A stretch of 64,000 nucleotides of DNA from Rhizobium terricola (lineage in GTDB: Bacteria > Pseudomonadota > Alphaproteobacteria > Rhizobiales > Rhizobiaceae): positions 1,048,649 through 1,112,648 of the forward strand of contig NZ_JABBGK010000001.1 in assembly GCF_012927355.1 (NCBI RefSeq), written 5' to 3'. Below, piece after piece: positions 35,615-44,077 of this stretch. A program made the translations under genes and the position numbers. How positions within the stretch are numbered: position 1 is the stretch's first letter; every line of letters starts with the position of its first letter. The notes beneath the pieces were generated by a model. It was given only the letters and a program-made list of their open reading frames with translations, did not search any database and was not told where the DNA came from.

Positions 35615-36334
35615 TCATCGGCCTTCGCTTGGCGCCTCTAGACCTGTGTCGTGGTCGATGGCCGTCGACCCAGGGTACCGCACGAGTGCCGTCAGGAGCG
35701 CCGCGAAGGCCAGGCAATTGGTGACGTGCCACAGGAAGTGCGTGCCCATGGGGACGACGTCGCAAAGCGGCATGTCGAGACTGCGGAAAACGAAGGAAAG
35801 ACAGAAGAGGGCGACCGAGAGCCCGATCAGGCGGATCGACGGATGGCGTTCGCGCCAGAGCAGCCGGCCTGTGGCGATCACGACAAACAGTGCGGGCAAA
35901 TATTGCGTCGAGCCGCTGACCGTGTCTCCCAGCATGTGCGTCTCGCTCATCGACAAGGCTACGCCAGTCAGGAAGACGACGGCGCCGAAAGCCAATGCGA
36001 CGATGGGTCCGACGGGCGCGCGGACGGAACTGAAGATCATTGCACTGCCGTAGACCGCGACGAAACCCCAGATCGGCAGCACGTCGGCAAGTTCTGCCCA
36101 ACGAGTCGCGAACGTGTGCCAGAGGAAGGAGCCGATGCCGATCGCGACCGCCATGGCCATGAGGGCGAGGATACCCGGCGCCACGCGGCGCTTGCGCAGG
36201 ACATAGACGAGGGCCGTGATGCTGACGATGACTACAAGCAGGCTGGATGCCGAATTCAGCGGCTCGCCCCAGAACTCCGGCCCCGTCCGCTCGCAATAGG
36301 CACCCGTGATCGGCGCAGTCCAGTTGTCAGTCAT
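35615..36334 (-). CDS. Ceramidase-like (CREST superfamily) membrane protein
   Basis: A 239-residue protein with about seven membrane segments. Features of the alkaline ceramidase family are visible: YCERTGPEFWGEPLNSASSL near the N-terminus (Glu and Asn-Ser pattern), GIGSFLWHTFATRWAELADVLPI (Ser, His, Asp) and HFLWHVTNCLAF near the C-terminus (two His); these are the zinc-site positions of the family. It could hydrolyse an amide-linked lipid in the inner membrane; the substrate in this bacterium is unknown. It is divergent from the MlaC-like gene. Confidence 0.82.
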   Translation of the reverse strand: MTDNWTAPITGAYCERTGPEFWGEPLNSASSLLVVIVSITALVYVLRKRRVAPGILALMAMAVAIGIGSFLWHTFATRWAELADVLPIWGFVAVYGSAMIFSSVRAPVGPIVALAFGAVVFLTGVALSMSETHMLGDTVSGSTQYLPALFVVIATGRLLWRERHPSIRLIGLSVALFCLSFVFRSLDMPLCDVVPMGTHFLWHVTNCLAFAALLTALVRYPGSTAIDHDTGLEAPSEGR

Positions 36335-36559
36335 GCCTGATCCGGGTCGGCCTCGGCCGGTTTCAAACCAAAGTATTAGATGGCGCCGAGACGTCTTGAC
36401 CTAAGGCAAAATAACAACGGCCTTCCTTTTCCTTTGCGAATTAGGGGCCCCGCACATATTATGTCAAGCGCATCGGCGGGTGGGGTGCCGGACGTTTTTG
36501 GGACTTGCGGTGAGAAGGCGTTTCCGTATCCATCCGGCGGAAGGTCTTCTGGGGCATCC
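36335..36559. other. Intergenic region between divergent ceramidase-like and MlaC-like genes
   Basis: The 225 bases are A/T-richer than their neighbours in their first third. They contain GGTTT-C-AAACC (36359-36369), and TTGACCTAAGGCAA (36396-36409), an imperfect TTGA-N6-TCAA-like site. No convincing promoter pair was identified. Promoters for both genes must lie here. Confidence 0.35.
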
Positions 36560-37186
36560 ATGTATTTCAGACCATTTTTCTGCGGACCAAAGGGCATCGT
36601 TTCCTCCTGCGGTCGTTTCTTTGTTCTTGCTGCCCTTTGCAGCTCGCTCTTTCTCGGTTTCCAGCCCGCCATTGCCGCCAACGTGGACGGTGCGATTGCC
36701 GCTGTGGAGAAGATCCACGCGGCTACGGTCGCATCTGCGGGCGCCCCTCGGTCACGGCTCGCCGGTTTGCTCGAGCGCTATCTCGACCTTGGCGACATTG
36801 CCCGTAAGGTCGCCGGAAAAGCATGGGAAACTGCCGGCGAGGCGGAGCGGCGCGAGTTTCGCCTCGTGCTACGTGACGTGATGGCCGTCGAGCTCGGCCG
36901 GCGCATCCGCCCGGACGACCGTCTGCGCATTTCCGGTGCCAAGGCGATCGGATCAACGGACGTGGTGGTGCTTTCCTCGCAGATCCGGCGCGACGGCAGT
37001 GCCCGGCGGCTTGACTGGAAGATGCGGCCCTGCGGCGGTTCCTTCTGTCTCTTCGACATCGCCGGAAACGGCGCGTCGCTGACCGTCGCCCGCCGTGACG
37101 ACTATGCTCCCCGCCTCAAGGCGCTCGGAGGATCGCTGGCCGCGCTGACCGCGAGCCTGCGCACCGAGCTTGATCGCCAGAACTGA
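36560..37186 (+). CDS. MlaC/Ttg2D-like periplasmic lipid-binding protein
   Basis: A 208-residue secreted protein: basic N-terminus, hydrophobic segment (FFVLAALCSSLFLGF) and likely cleavage after QPAIAA near residue 40. The mature part has the MlaC pattern: LLERYLDLGDIARKVAGKAW, EAERREFRLVLRDVMAVELG, then strands ending CLFDIAGNGASLTVARRDDYA and a C-terminal helix. MlaC proteins carry phospholipids between membranes together with an MlaFEDB transporter. Here the neighbours are instead a LolD/MacB-type ATPase and an FtsX-like permease. ATG 36560 is chosen for the signal peptide; in-frame starts upstream (36380, 36461) are possible. Confidence 0.75.
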   Translation: MYFRPFFCGPKGIVSSCGRFFVLAALCSSLFLGFQPAIAANVDGAIAAVEKIHAATVASAGAPRSRLAGLLERYLDLGDIARKVAGKAWETAGEAERREFRLVLRDVMAVELGRRIRPDDRLRISGAKAIGSTDVVVLSSQIRRDGSARRLDWKMRPCGGSFCLFDIAGNGASLTVARRDDYAPRLKALGGSLAALTASLRTELDRQN

Positions 37187-37196
37187 GATTTCCCGA

Positions 37197-37895
37197 ATGT
37201 CCCGACTGATCGAAATCCGTAATTGCCGGCGCACCTATGACAATGGCCGCATCATAGCTCTCGATGATGTATCCTTCTCGGTCGACCGAGGCGACTATAT
37301 CGGGATCACAGGGCCGAGCGGCAGCGGCAAGTCGACGCTGCTCGACGTGCTCTGCGGGCTCGAAGAACCGAGCACCGGCGACGTGCTGTTCGACGGCTCG
37401 GCGGTCAGGGGCAGGGCGGCCTGGGCCAGGCTGCGGTCCGAACGCGTCGGTTTCGTCTTCCAGTCCTTCTACCTGATCCCGTCCCTGACGGTCGCGGAGA
37501 ACATCGAGCTCGCAATGCTGTGGCAGGGCGTATCGGCGAAGGCACGCCGCGATCGCGTCGAAGACCTGCTTGAGCGGTTGGGGCTTTCCGGCCGAAGCAA
37601 CCAGCATCCGCTGCAGCTTTCCGGCGGCGAGCGGCAGAGGGTGGCGATCGCCAGAGCCCTTGCCAACCGGCCCGAACTCATCGTCGCCGACGAGCCGACC
37701 GGCAGCCTCGACAGTCGTTCGAGCGGCGAGATCGTCAAGCTGCTGGAAGAGCTCCATCGCGATGGCGGCATCACGGTGGTGATCGTCACCCATGACCGCG
37801 ACATAGCAGAGCGGTGCGATCGGCGCGTCGAACTCGTCGATGGCAAGATCGTCTCGGATACACGCCGCCCGCTGGCCGTGGAGATCAGCGCATGA
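37197..37895 (+). CDS. ABC transporter ATP-binding protein, LolD/MacB type
   Basis: A 232-residue ATPase: Walker [14 protein letters not shown]-loop FVFQSFYLIPSLTVAENIELAM, signature [16 protein letters not shown], Walker B LIVADEPTGSLD, H-loop IVTHDRDIAERCD. The sequence belongs to the group that works with FtsX-like permeases moving lipoproteins, lipids or peptides. It starts ten bases after the MlaC-like gene and overlaps the permease gene by four bases (ATGA), so the three form one operon. Confidence 0.93.
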   Translation: MSRLIEIRNCRRTYDNGRIIALDDVSFSVDRGDYIGITGPSGSGKSTLLDVLCGLEEPSTGDVLFDGSAVRGRAAWARLRSERVGFVFQSFYLIPSLTVAENIELAMLWQGVSAKARRDRVEDLLERLGLSGRSNQHPLQLSGGERQRVAIARALANRPELIVADEPTGSLDSRSSGEIVKLLEELHRDGGITVVIVTHDRDIAERCDRRVELVDGKIVSDTRRPLAVEISA

Positions 37896-39010
37896 ACATC
37901 CTTACCCTTCCTGCCCGCAACCTCGTCTCGCAGAAACTGCGCTCGACACTTACGATCATCGGCATTGCGGTTGCCGTCGGCAGCTTCATCGCGCTCACCG
38001 GGCTGACCCGCGGGCTGCAGGACAGCTACGCCCAAGGCGTGGGTGACGTCGGCGGCGACTATGTCGCCAGCCAGCGTGGCACCTACAGCCTTGTCAGCAG
38101 CTCGATCTCAGAGGATCTGGTCGCCAGGCTGGACACGGTTGCGGGCGTCGAGGAGGCCGCCGGCATCGTGCTGTCGATCACCGAGGTCGGCGACGAGGCG
38201 AACATCTTCGTGACGGGCTGGCCGGAAGGAAGCTTCCTATGGAGGTCGCTCAGGCTCGACCAGGGAACGCCGCCGCTCGGCGATCGGGACGTCGTGCTCG
38301 GCAAGACAGTCGCCGAGGCGCTGGGGAAGACCGTCGGCGACGAGATCGAGATCCAGTACGAACCTTACCGTATCACCGGGATTTCCGTACCGGATTCCGT
38401 GTTCAACCAGAACGTGGCGGTCACGAAACTCAAAGGATTGCAAACGTTGCTGGGCCGTCCCGCCAGCGTGTCGTTGGTGCAGATCCGGCTCGAACGCCCC
38501 GTTGACCCGCAGAAGGCGGCGGCGATCAAGGCAGCGCTGTCGGCCATCTCGCCGACGATCGAAGTGAGCGACAGCGCCGAGTTCGCGGAGAACATGGACT
38601 TCGTGAAGACCGTGGACGCGATCACCTCCGCCGTCTCGCTGATCATGATCCTCGCCTCGTCGATCCTGGTCGCCAACACGCTTCTGATGTCGGTTTCGGA
38701 GCGTGGGCAGGAGTTCGGCATTCTGGCTGCGATCGGCTGGACACCGGCGCGCATCCGTATGCTGGTCGTGGTCGAGGGACTGATGATGTGCATCATCGGC
38801 AGCCTGATCGGCGTGGGCCTCGGGATCGCCGGCATGCATCTCGTTTCGTGGTTGCGCATTTCGGCCGGCCTGCTCGAGCCCTTCCTCAGCGTCGGGATCG
38901 TGGGTGAGGCTTTGTTCTGGGTTCTGTTGATCGGGCCGCTTGCCGCGCTCTATCCGGCATGGCGGGTCACGCGTGCGACACCGTCGGCCGCGCTCAGGGG
39001 AATTCGCTGA
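37892..39010 (+). CDS. FtsX/MacB-like ABC transporter permease
   Basis: A 372-residue permease. The first membrane segment (about 18-38, LRSTLTIIGIAVAVGSFIALTGL) precedes a periplasmic MacB-type core domain (about 40-230). Three C-terminal membrane segments follow, with VANTLLMSVSERGQEFGILAAIGWTPARIRMLV, and the C-terminus reads YPAWRVTRATPSAALRGIR. The order is that of LolC/MacB-class permeases. No adaptor of the MacA type is in this operon; the MlaC-like protein upstream may be the periplasmic partner, which is inference. Confidence 0.91.
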   Translation: MNILTLPARNLVSQKLRSTLTIIGIAVAVGSFIALTGLTRGLQDSYAQGVGDVGGDYVASQRGTYSLVSSSISEDLVARLDTVAGVEEAAGIVLSITEVGDEANIFVTGWPEGSFLWRSLRLDQGTPPLGDRDVVLGKTVAEALGKTVGDEIEIQYEPYRITGISVPDSVFNQNVAVTKLKGLQTLLGRPASVSLVQIRLERPVDPQKAAAIKAALSAISPTIEVSDSAEFAENMDFVKTVDAITSAVSLIMILASSILVANTLLMSVSERGQEFGILAAIGWTPARIRMLVVVEGLMMCIIGSLIGVGLGIAGMHLVSWLRISAGLLEPFLSVGIVGEALFWVLLIGPLAALYPAWRVTRATPSAALRGIR

Positions 39011-39109
39011 TCCGGGGCGATTGTCCGGCCTCTTTCAAGTGTGCACTGGACCCGTCGGCATCCAGCAGCGTTCATGGGATGTTGTTCCACATCACGGGGA
39101 GATGCACGC

Positions 39110-40657
39110 TTGCGGATCGCGAAATACCTTCTTGTCGTCATCGTCCTGCTTACAGTCGTGTCGTGGCTATCCGTCTATGCCTATGGTCGATTTGCAGCGC
39201 ACGCCCGGGGACGTCCCTCAGAGTCCATTCCACCGGCCGCGGATGTTACGGCGCTCGACCGTGTCTTCGGCCGGATGGCAGACGATCGCCCCGATCAGAG
39301 CGGACTTGCGCTGATCGCCGAAGATGTTGGAGCCTTCGCGGCCAGGGCGCATGCTGCCCGCGCAGCGGGGCGTAGCCTTGACCTCCAGTATTATTACTGG
39401 CGCGACGATCTGACCGGTGGCCTCCTGACGCGGGAGGTGTTGGCGGCCGCCGATCGTGGTGTGCGGGTCCGGATACTGCTCGACGATATCAATACTCGTG
39501 GCGACGATTCGCTGCTTGCCGCACTCGACAGTCATCCCCGCATCGAGGTTCGGTTGTTCAATCCGGCCATCAACCGGGAGGGAGCGCTTGGACGAGGCGC
39601 GGAGATGCTGTTGCGTTTCGTCACCGTCACGCGCCGGATGCACAACAAGGCGTGGATTGCAGACGGCCGGTTGGCCATCGTCGGAGGACGCAATATCGGC
39701 GATGCCTATTTCGGCGCCGCGCGTGACGCCAATTTTCGTGACCTCGACGTCCTGATGTTGGGCACGGTTGTTACGTCGACTGCGTCGATCTTCGACAGGT
39801 TCTGGAACAGCCCGGCAGTCCTTCCGGTGGCAAGCCTTGCGGACGGCCGTGGCGAGGGGCTGTTGCGCCTGCGCACCCGGCTTGATCGTCTTGCGCACAG
39901 CCGGCAAGCGGATGCCTATCTTTCCCAACTCGAAGATGACGAGGCTGCGGCCCGGGCCTCGGCGGAGCGATTTACTTTTCACTGGACGGCCGAGGCTGAG
40001 ATCATCTCGGATCCCCCGGAAAAGGTCCTGGGCGTCGGCCAGCAGGGGTGGCTCGACACGGCCATACTGCCGACGATTGCGTCGGCGAGGCAGACGTTGG
40101 AGCTGATTTCGCCGTATTTCATCCCCGGAGACGAAGGGATAGCGATGTTGAAGGGCATGACGGAGCGACACGTTTCGGTCTCGGTCCTCACCAATTCTCT
40201 CGCGGCCACCGACGTTGCGGCAGTGCATGGCGCTTACGCCCCTTATCGACCGGATCTTCTCGCGGCCGGTGTTCACCTTTTCGAGCTCAGGCCCGATGGC
40301 GGGCCACGCCGGTTTTCGTTATTCGGATCCAGCAGTGCCAGTCTTCATACAAAGGCGTTTACGGTCGACGGCATCGCCGGGTTTGTCGGGTCGTTCAATT
40401 TCGATCCCCGATCGATTTCGCTCAATACCGAGATGGGACTGGTCTTTCGCGACCGTCCACTTGCGTCGGCGCTCGAGCAGGAGTTCGCCACCCATACGGA
40501 CCCGAAGCACAGCTATCGGCTCGGCCTCGAATCGGGCCGGATCGTCTGGACGGAAGAGCATGGCAGCCAAGTTGGCAATCATGATCCCGATGCCAGTCTG
40601 TGGCGTCGGTTCGTCGCCGTCGTCACCGGTTTGCTGCCGCTCGAATCGCAGTTGTGA
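39110..40657 (+). CDS. Phospholipase D / cardiolipin synthase-like protein, membrane-anchored
   Basis: A protein of about 515 residues from TTG 39110 (GGGGAG precedes it; GTG 39041 and ATG 39074 are alternatives). One N-terminal membrane anchor (AKYLLVVIVLLTVVSWLSVYAY) is followed by two PLD domains. The HKD motifs are HNKAWIADGRLAIVGGRN and LHTKAFTVDGIAGFVGSFNFDPRS, both complete. The overall layout (SLDLQYYYWRDDLTGGLL, NPAINREG) is that of the ClsC/YmdC class that makes cardiolipin or related lipids. It may exchange phosphatidyl groups at the membrane; the exact reaction is not provable here. Confidence 0.88.
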   Translation: MRIAKYLLVVIVLLTVVSWLSVYAYGRFAAHARGRPSESIPPAADVTALDRVFGRMADDRPDQSGLALIAEDVGAFAARAHAARAAGRSLDLQYYYWRDDLTGGLLTREVLAAADRGVRVRILLDDINTRGDDSLLAALDSHPRIEVRLFNPAINREGALGRGAEMLLRFVTVTRRMHNKAWIADGRLAIVGGRNIGDAYFGAARDANFRDLDVLMLGTVVTSTASIFDRFWNSPAVLPVASLADGRGEGLLRLRTRLDRLAHSRQADAYLSQLEDDEAAARASAERFTFHWTAEAEIISDPPEKVLGVGQQGWLDTAILPTIASARQTLELISPYFIPGDEGIAMLKGMTERHVSVSVLTNSLAATDVAAVHGAYAPYRPDLLAAGVHLFELRPDGGPRRFSLFGSSSASLHTKAFTVDGIAGFVGSFNFDPRSISLNTEMGLVFRDRPLASALEQEFATHTDPKHSYRLGLESGRIVWTEEHGSQVGNHDPDASLWRRFVAVVTGLLPLESQL

Positions 40658-40668
40658 GGGGAGAAAAT

Positions 40669-40743
40669 GGTGAGAGCGCAGGGATTCGAACCCTGGACCT
40701 ACTGATTAAAAGTCAGTTGCTCTACCGGCTGAGCTACGCTCTC
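40669..40743 (-). tRNA. tRNA-Lys (anticodon UUU)
   Basis: Read on the minus strand, the gene runs from GAGAGCG at 40743 to CCA at 40669. The acceptor stem GAGAGCG pairs with CGCTCTC, U8-A9 and the D-arm (GCTC/GAGC) are in place, the anticodon loop CTTTTAA sits on the ACTGA/TCAGT stem, and the T-arm is CAGGG-TTCGAAT-CCCTG. CCA is encoded. It lies 11 bases from the end of the convergent PLD gene. Confidence 0.97.
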
Positions 40744-40873
40744 CCAGGCGGGACGTTGAGGTCCCCGCGGAAGTGAGCGTTACATAGGCAGGAGCCTTCG
40801 GCCGGTCAACCGAAAAATTCAGTGCCGCATGTCGGCGTCTGCGCATTTGTCGCAGGCTACGGAAAGGTGATTG

Positions 40874-40888
40874 GCAAGCATGGCTTGC
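40874..40888. repeat. Short inverted repeat upstream of ccdA
   Basis: GCAAGC-ATG-GCTTGC has perfect 6-bp arms, 43 bases before the ccdA start codon. Candidate operator or leader hairpin. Confidence 0.3.
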
Positions 40889-40931
40889 AGGCGATAGAGA
40901 AGCGGCAATTCGCCGTTACAGGAGCAGACTG

Positions 40932-41684
40932 GTGTCGATCGCCGAGATTTCCCTGATCAGTGCGCTTCTCGCCGGGGCGCTGTCCTTCCTGTCGCCTTGC
41001 GTTCTGCCGCTGGTTCCGCCCTACCTCTGCTACATGGCGGGAATTTCGGTCGAGCAGTTCCGGGGTGGTGGGGCAGGCGCCACGCAGGACGATCGGGCCC
41101 GCCGGGCGGTGATGCTCTCGGCGCTGGCCTTCACGCTCGGATTTGCCACCGTTTTTGTCGCGCTCGGCGCCGGCGCCTCCACGATCGGCACGTTGCTGCG
41201 CCAGCATCTCGACCTGTTGTCGAAGATCGGCGGTCTGATCATCATCGTGATGGGGCTGAATTTCCTCGGCGTCTTCCGTATCGGTCTTCTCTCGCGCGAG
41301 GTGCGTATCTCCGGCGGCGGAAAGCCGGCGACGCTGTCGGGCGCCTATGTCATGGGTCTTGCCTTCGCCTTCGGCTGGACGCCCTGCATCGGCCCGGTGC
41401 TCGGCGCCATCCTAGGCGTCGCGGCTTCGCGTGACACGGTGGGCGACGGCGCCATGCTGCTTGCCGTCTATTCGCTTGGTCTTGCCGTGCCCTTCTGGAT
41501 CGCCGCCGCCTTTTCCGGGGCCTTCATGCGCTTCCTCGCACGCTTCCGGCGCCATCTCGGACTGGTCGAGAAGGTGATGGGCGGCCTCCTTGTGCTCACG
41601 GGCCTTGCCTTCATGTTCGGTTTCGTCGCCGACATGGCGATTTGGTTCCAGCAGACCTTTCCAATCCTCTCCCAAATCGGCTAA
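40932..41684 (+). CDS. ccdA: Cytochrome c biogenesis protein CcdA
   Basis: A 250-residue membrane protein with six predicted membrane segments. It carries the CcdA signature LSPCVLPLVPPYLCYMAG in the first segment and FGWTPCIGPVLGAILGVAA in the fourth, each with one of the redox cysteines. CcdA passes electrons from cytoplasmic thioredoxin to periplasmic thiol proteins that keep apocytochrome c reduced. GTG 40932 is used, with GGAG at 40921-40924. An AEC transporter gene follows 54 bases later. Confidence 0.92.
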   Translation: MSIAEISLISALLAGALSFLSPCVLPLVPPYLCYMAGISVEQFRGGGAGATQDDRARRAVMLSALAFTLGFATVFVALGAGASTIGTLLRQHLDLLSKIGGLIIIVMGLNFLGVFRIGLLSREVRISGGGKPATLSGAYVMGLAFAFGWTPCIGPVLGAILGVAASRDTVGDGAMLLAVYSLGLAVPFWIAAAFSGAFMRFLARFRRHLGLVEKVMGGLLVLTGLAFMFGFVADMAIWFQQTFPILSQIG

Positions 41685-41738
41685 GCCCGAAGGCGAAGGG
41701 TCGCATACGACCCGCCCCGCGGATCGAGGAGAGGCGGT

Positions 41739-42701
41739 TTGGGAGACATCATCGCTCTGGTCCTGCCGTTCTTCGGCCTGATCCTGATCGGCTATATTTC
41801 CGGGCGTATCACGCATCAGCCGGCGGGCGCGCTCGGCTGGCTCAACTTCTTCGTGATCTACGTCACACTGCCATCGCTGTTCTTCAAGCTGGTCTCCCGC
41901 ACACCGATCGAGGAACTGACGCGCATCGATTTCATCGCGGCGGCGCTCGCGGCGACTTATGCGATCTTCCTGGTGGTTTTCCTGATCGGCCGGCTCATTC
42001 GCAAGAACTCGATCGCCGACTGCACGATCCAGGCGCTGGCCGGTGCCTACGGCAATATCGGCTACATGGGGCCGGGGCTTGCGCTTCTCGCTTTCGGCGA
42101 GGCTGCCGCCGTCCCGGTGGCGCTGATTTTCTGCTTCGAAAACGCCGCGCACTTCATCGCCGCGCCGGCGCTGATGGCCTTTGCCGGCGGCGACGAGCGG
42201 CCGCGCGGCCGCGTCGCGCTCGATGTGCTGAAGAAGATCGCCTATCACCCGTTCATCATCGCGACTGCGGTCGGGTTCCTCGCTGCCGGACTGCATTTCG
42301 AGCCGCCTGTCGCCCTCCAGCGTCTCATCGACTATCTCGCCCAGGCCGCGGCGCCCTGTGCGCTGTTCGCCATGGGTGTCACGCTGGCGCTCCGGCCGTT
42401 GAAGCGGATCCCGGCGGAGATCGGCTATATCGTGCCGATCAAGCTCGTGGCCCATCCGGTGCTGGTCTATGTCGTGCTGGGGTTCGTCGGCAATTTCGAT
42501 CCGCTGTGGATCTATACCGCGGTGTTGCTTGCCTCACTGCCGACGGCCACCAATGTGTTCGTCATCGGCCAGCAATACGGCGTCTGGCAGGAACGCGCCT
42601 CGGCGACGATCCTGATCACCACGGTCCTTTCGGTGCTGTCGGTTTCCGGCCTGCTCTACGCGATCACCAACGGTATCCTACCGCCGGATCTTTTCCCTTA
42701 A
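41739..42701 (+). CDS. AEC-family transporter (auxin efflux carrier family)
   Basis: A 320-residue protein with about ten membrane segments in the two-bundle AEC pattern. Landmarks are LVLPFFGLILIGYISGR at the start, LAGAYGNIGYMGPGLALLAFG (the N-bearing crossing of the first half) and LLASLPTATNVFVIGQQYGV (second half). Bacterial members carry dicarboxylates or other small acids; the substrate here is unknown. The start is TTG 41739, with GAGGAGAGG just before. Its last 24 bases overlap the end of the convergent monooxygenase gene. Confidence 0.88.
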   Translation: MGDIIALVLPFFGLILIGYISGRITHQPAGALGWLNFFVIYVTLPSLFFKLVSRTPIEELTRIDFIAAALAATYAIFLVVFLIGRLIRKNSIADCTIQALAGAYGNIGYMGPGLALLAFGEAAAVPVALIFCFENAAHFIAAPALMAFAGGDERPRGRVALDVLKKIAYHPFIIATAVGFLAAGLHFEPPVALQRLIDYLAQAAAPCALFAMGVTLALRPLKRIPAEIGYIVPIKLVAHPVLVYVVLGFVGNFDPLWIYTAVLLASLPTATNVFVIGQQYGVWQERASATILITTVLSVLSVSGLLYAITNGILPPDLFP

Positions 42702-43880
42702 GAAACCGGGGAAGGATTTCAGCGCCCGGCCGGGTGCAACACCCTCCTGCATGACGAGATGGCGAAGCGGCGCAACCGCGGACAGCAGTTGCAGGCCTGC
42801 GGCCCGCAGCATCTGGACCGGCAGAAGATCGGAGAGCAGCGAGCGATTGAGGAGATCGACGCTCGCGGTGCGGCTGATGATGTCGGCACGCCTCATCCGG
42901 TCGAAGCGGTCGCCGGCGTCGGCCGGGATCGGCCGGCCTTCGCGATCACACAGGATCTCCTCAAGTGTGGAAATGTCCCGTAGGCTGAGATTGAGGCCCT
43001 GGGCACCGATGGGCGGAAAGGCATGGCCTGCTTCGCCGATGAAGGCGGCGCGGCCCTTGCCGTATCGGTCGGCGGTCATGCCGGAGAGCGGCCAGGCCTG
43101 AACGCCGTCCTCGACCGTCACCTTCCCAAGCATCGACTGCATGCGGGTTTCGACCGCGGCGGAGAGTTCCTCGGTGGTGAGCGCCAGAAGGCGCTCGGCC
43201 TCTTTCGGCTCTACCACCCAGACGAGGCTTGAGCGCAGGCCGGGCAGGGGCACTTGAGTGAAGGGACCGCTTTCCCCGTGGAATTCGGTGGAGGTGTTCC
43301 GATGCGGTATGGTGTGGGAAAAATTGAGGACGACGGCAGTCTGCGGATAGGACCAGGTCTTGACGCCCACGCCGGCGCTTTCCCGGACCGACGACTTGCG
43401 CCCGTCTGCGCCGACAACGAAGCCGGCCTCTATCTCTTGCCCGTCGGCAAGCGCGACCGAGACCTGCTCTGCCGATATCGTGATCTCGCTGGCAAGCGCG
43501 GGAAAGGCCGTAATGTTCGGCTCGGCTTTGACGGCCATGGACAGGGCTTCGTTCAAGGCGCTGTTGAGGAAATTGTATCCGAAGGCCTCAAGCCCGATTT
43601 CCGCGCTGCGGAACGGTACCACAGGCGCGCGGACCAGACGGTTCGTGCCGTCGATGATCTGCATGGTCGACAGAGCGGCCGCCGAAGGCTGGATCGCCTG
43701 CCAGAGACCGAACCGCTCCATCATTCGGATCGACTGGTCCATGAGGGCCGTGGTGCGACGGTCCGTTCCGGGAAGCGGTGGCGCGACGAAGGCGACGCGC
43801 CGTCCGCCGCGCGCAAGGGCAATCGCCGCGATGGATCCTGCAAGGCCGCCGCCGATGACCGCGATGTCGAAATGTTTCAT
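42678..43880 (-). CDS. UbiH/UbiF/COQ6-type FAD monooxygenase
   Basis: A 400-residue flavoprotein hydroxylase. The FAD-binding GGGLAGSIAAIALARGG is near residues 9-25, VVGADGRKSSVRE (DG motif) is in the middle, and GEAGHAFPPIGAQGLNLSLRDI is the second FAD motif. This group hydroxylates the ring of ubiquinone precursors; which position it modifies cannot be told. ATG 43880 is used; GTG 43889 is an alternative three codons upstream. It overlaps the AEC gene tail-to-tail by 24 bases and is divergent from pcs. Confidence 0.91.
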   Translation of the reverse strand: MKHFDIAVIGGGLAGSIAAIALARGGRRVAFVAPPLPGTDRRTTALMDQSIRMMERFGLWQAIQPSAAALSTMQIIDGTNRLVRAPVVPFRSAEIGLEAFGYNFLNSALNEALSMAVKAEPNITAFPALASEITISAEQVSVALADGQEIEAGFVVGADGRKSSVRESAGVGVKTWSYPQTAVVLNFSHTIPHRNTSTEFHGESGPFTQVPLPGLRSSLVWVVEPKEAERLLALTTEELSAAVETRMQSMLGKVTVEDGVQAWPLSGMTADRYGKGRAAFIGEAGHAFPPIGAQGLNLSLRDISTLEEILCDREGRPIPADAGDRFDRMRRADIISRTASVDLLNRSLLSDLLPVQMLRAAGLQLLSAVAPLRHLVMQEGVAPGRALKSFPGFLREKIRR

Positions 43881-43999
43881 GCCAACCACCCAATGCTGTT
43901 TGGGCTCTATTTAGTTCCGTTGGCGGGCGAAATCCATAAGGCGATTTGGCGCGGGGTGGCTTGAGCCATCGCCACGATGGTTGCGGCGAAATTGCTCGG

Positions 44000-44038
44000 C
44001 GACCGAAGAGGCGGTTGCAAAAACCGCCGTTTCGGTCG
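44000..44038. repeat. Large inverted repeat between the monooxygenase gene and pcs
   Basis: CGACCGAA (44000-44007) pairs with TTCGGTCG (44031-44038), and GGCGGTT (44010-44016) with AACCGCC (44022-44028). They are separated by one 2-base mismatch step on each side, with a 5-base loop. The 17-base arms would form a very stable hairpin, 40 bases before the pcs start. There is no T-run on either side. Confidence 0.7.
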
Positions 44039-44077
44039 ATACGAATGCCGAGGCTGCGAATGGGGCGCGATCGGGAC

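Noticed and set aside
36396-36409. Third FNR-type box before the MlaC-like gene
   Set aside because: TTGACCTAAGGCAA has a good left half only; the right half GGCAA deviates, so it is kept as a note and not called.
40669-40743. tRNA-Lys as integration site of a genomic island
   Set aside because: No integrase, no repeat of the tRNA 3' end in the flanks I read, and the neighbouring genes have ordinary composition.
40871-40890. Possible sigma-54 promoter (TGGCA ... TTGCA) before ccdA
   Set aside because: The spacing between GG and GC is two bases too long; the sequence is better explained by the inverted repeat GCAAGC-ATG-GCTTGC.
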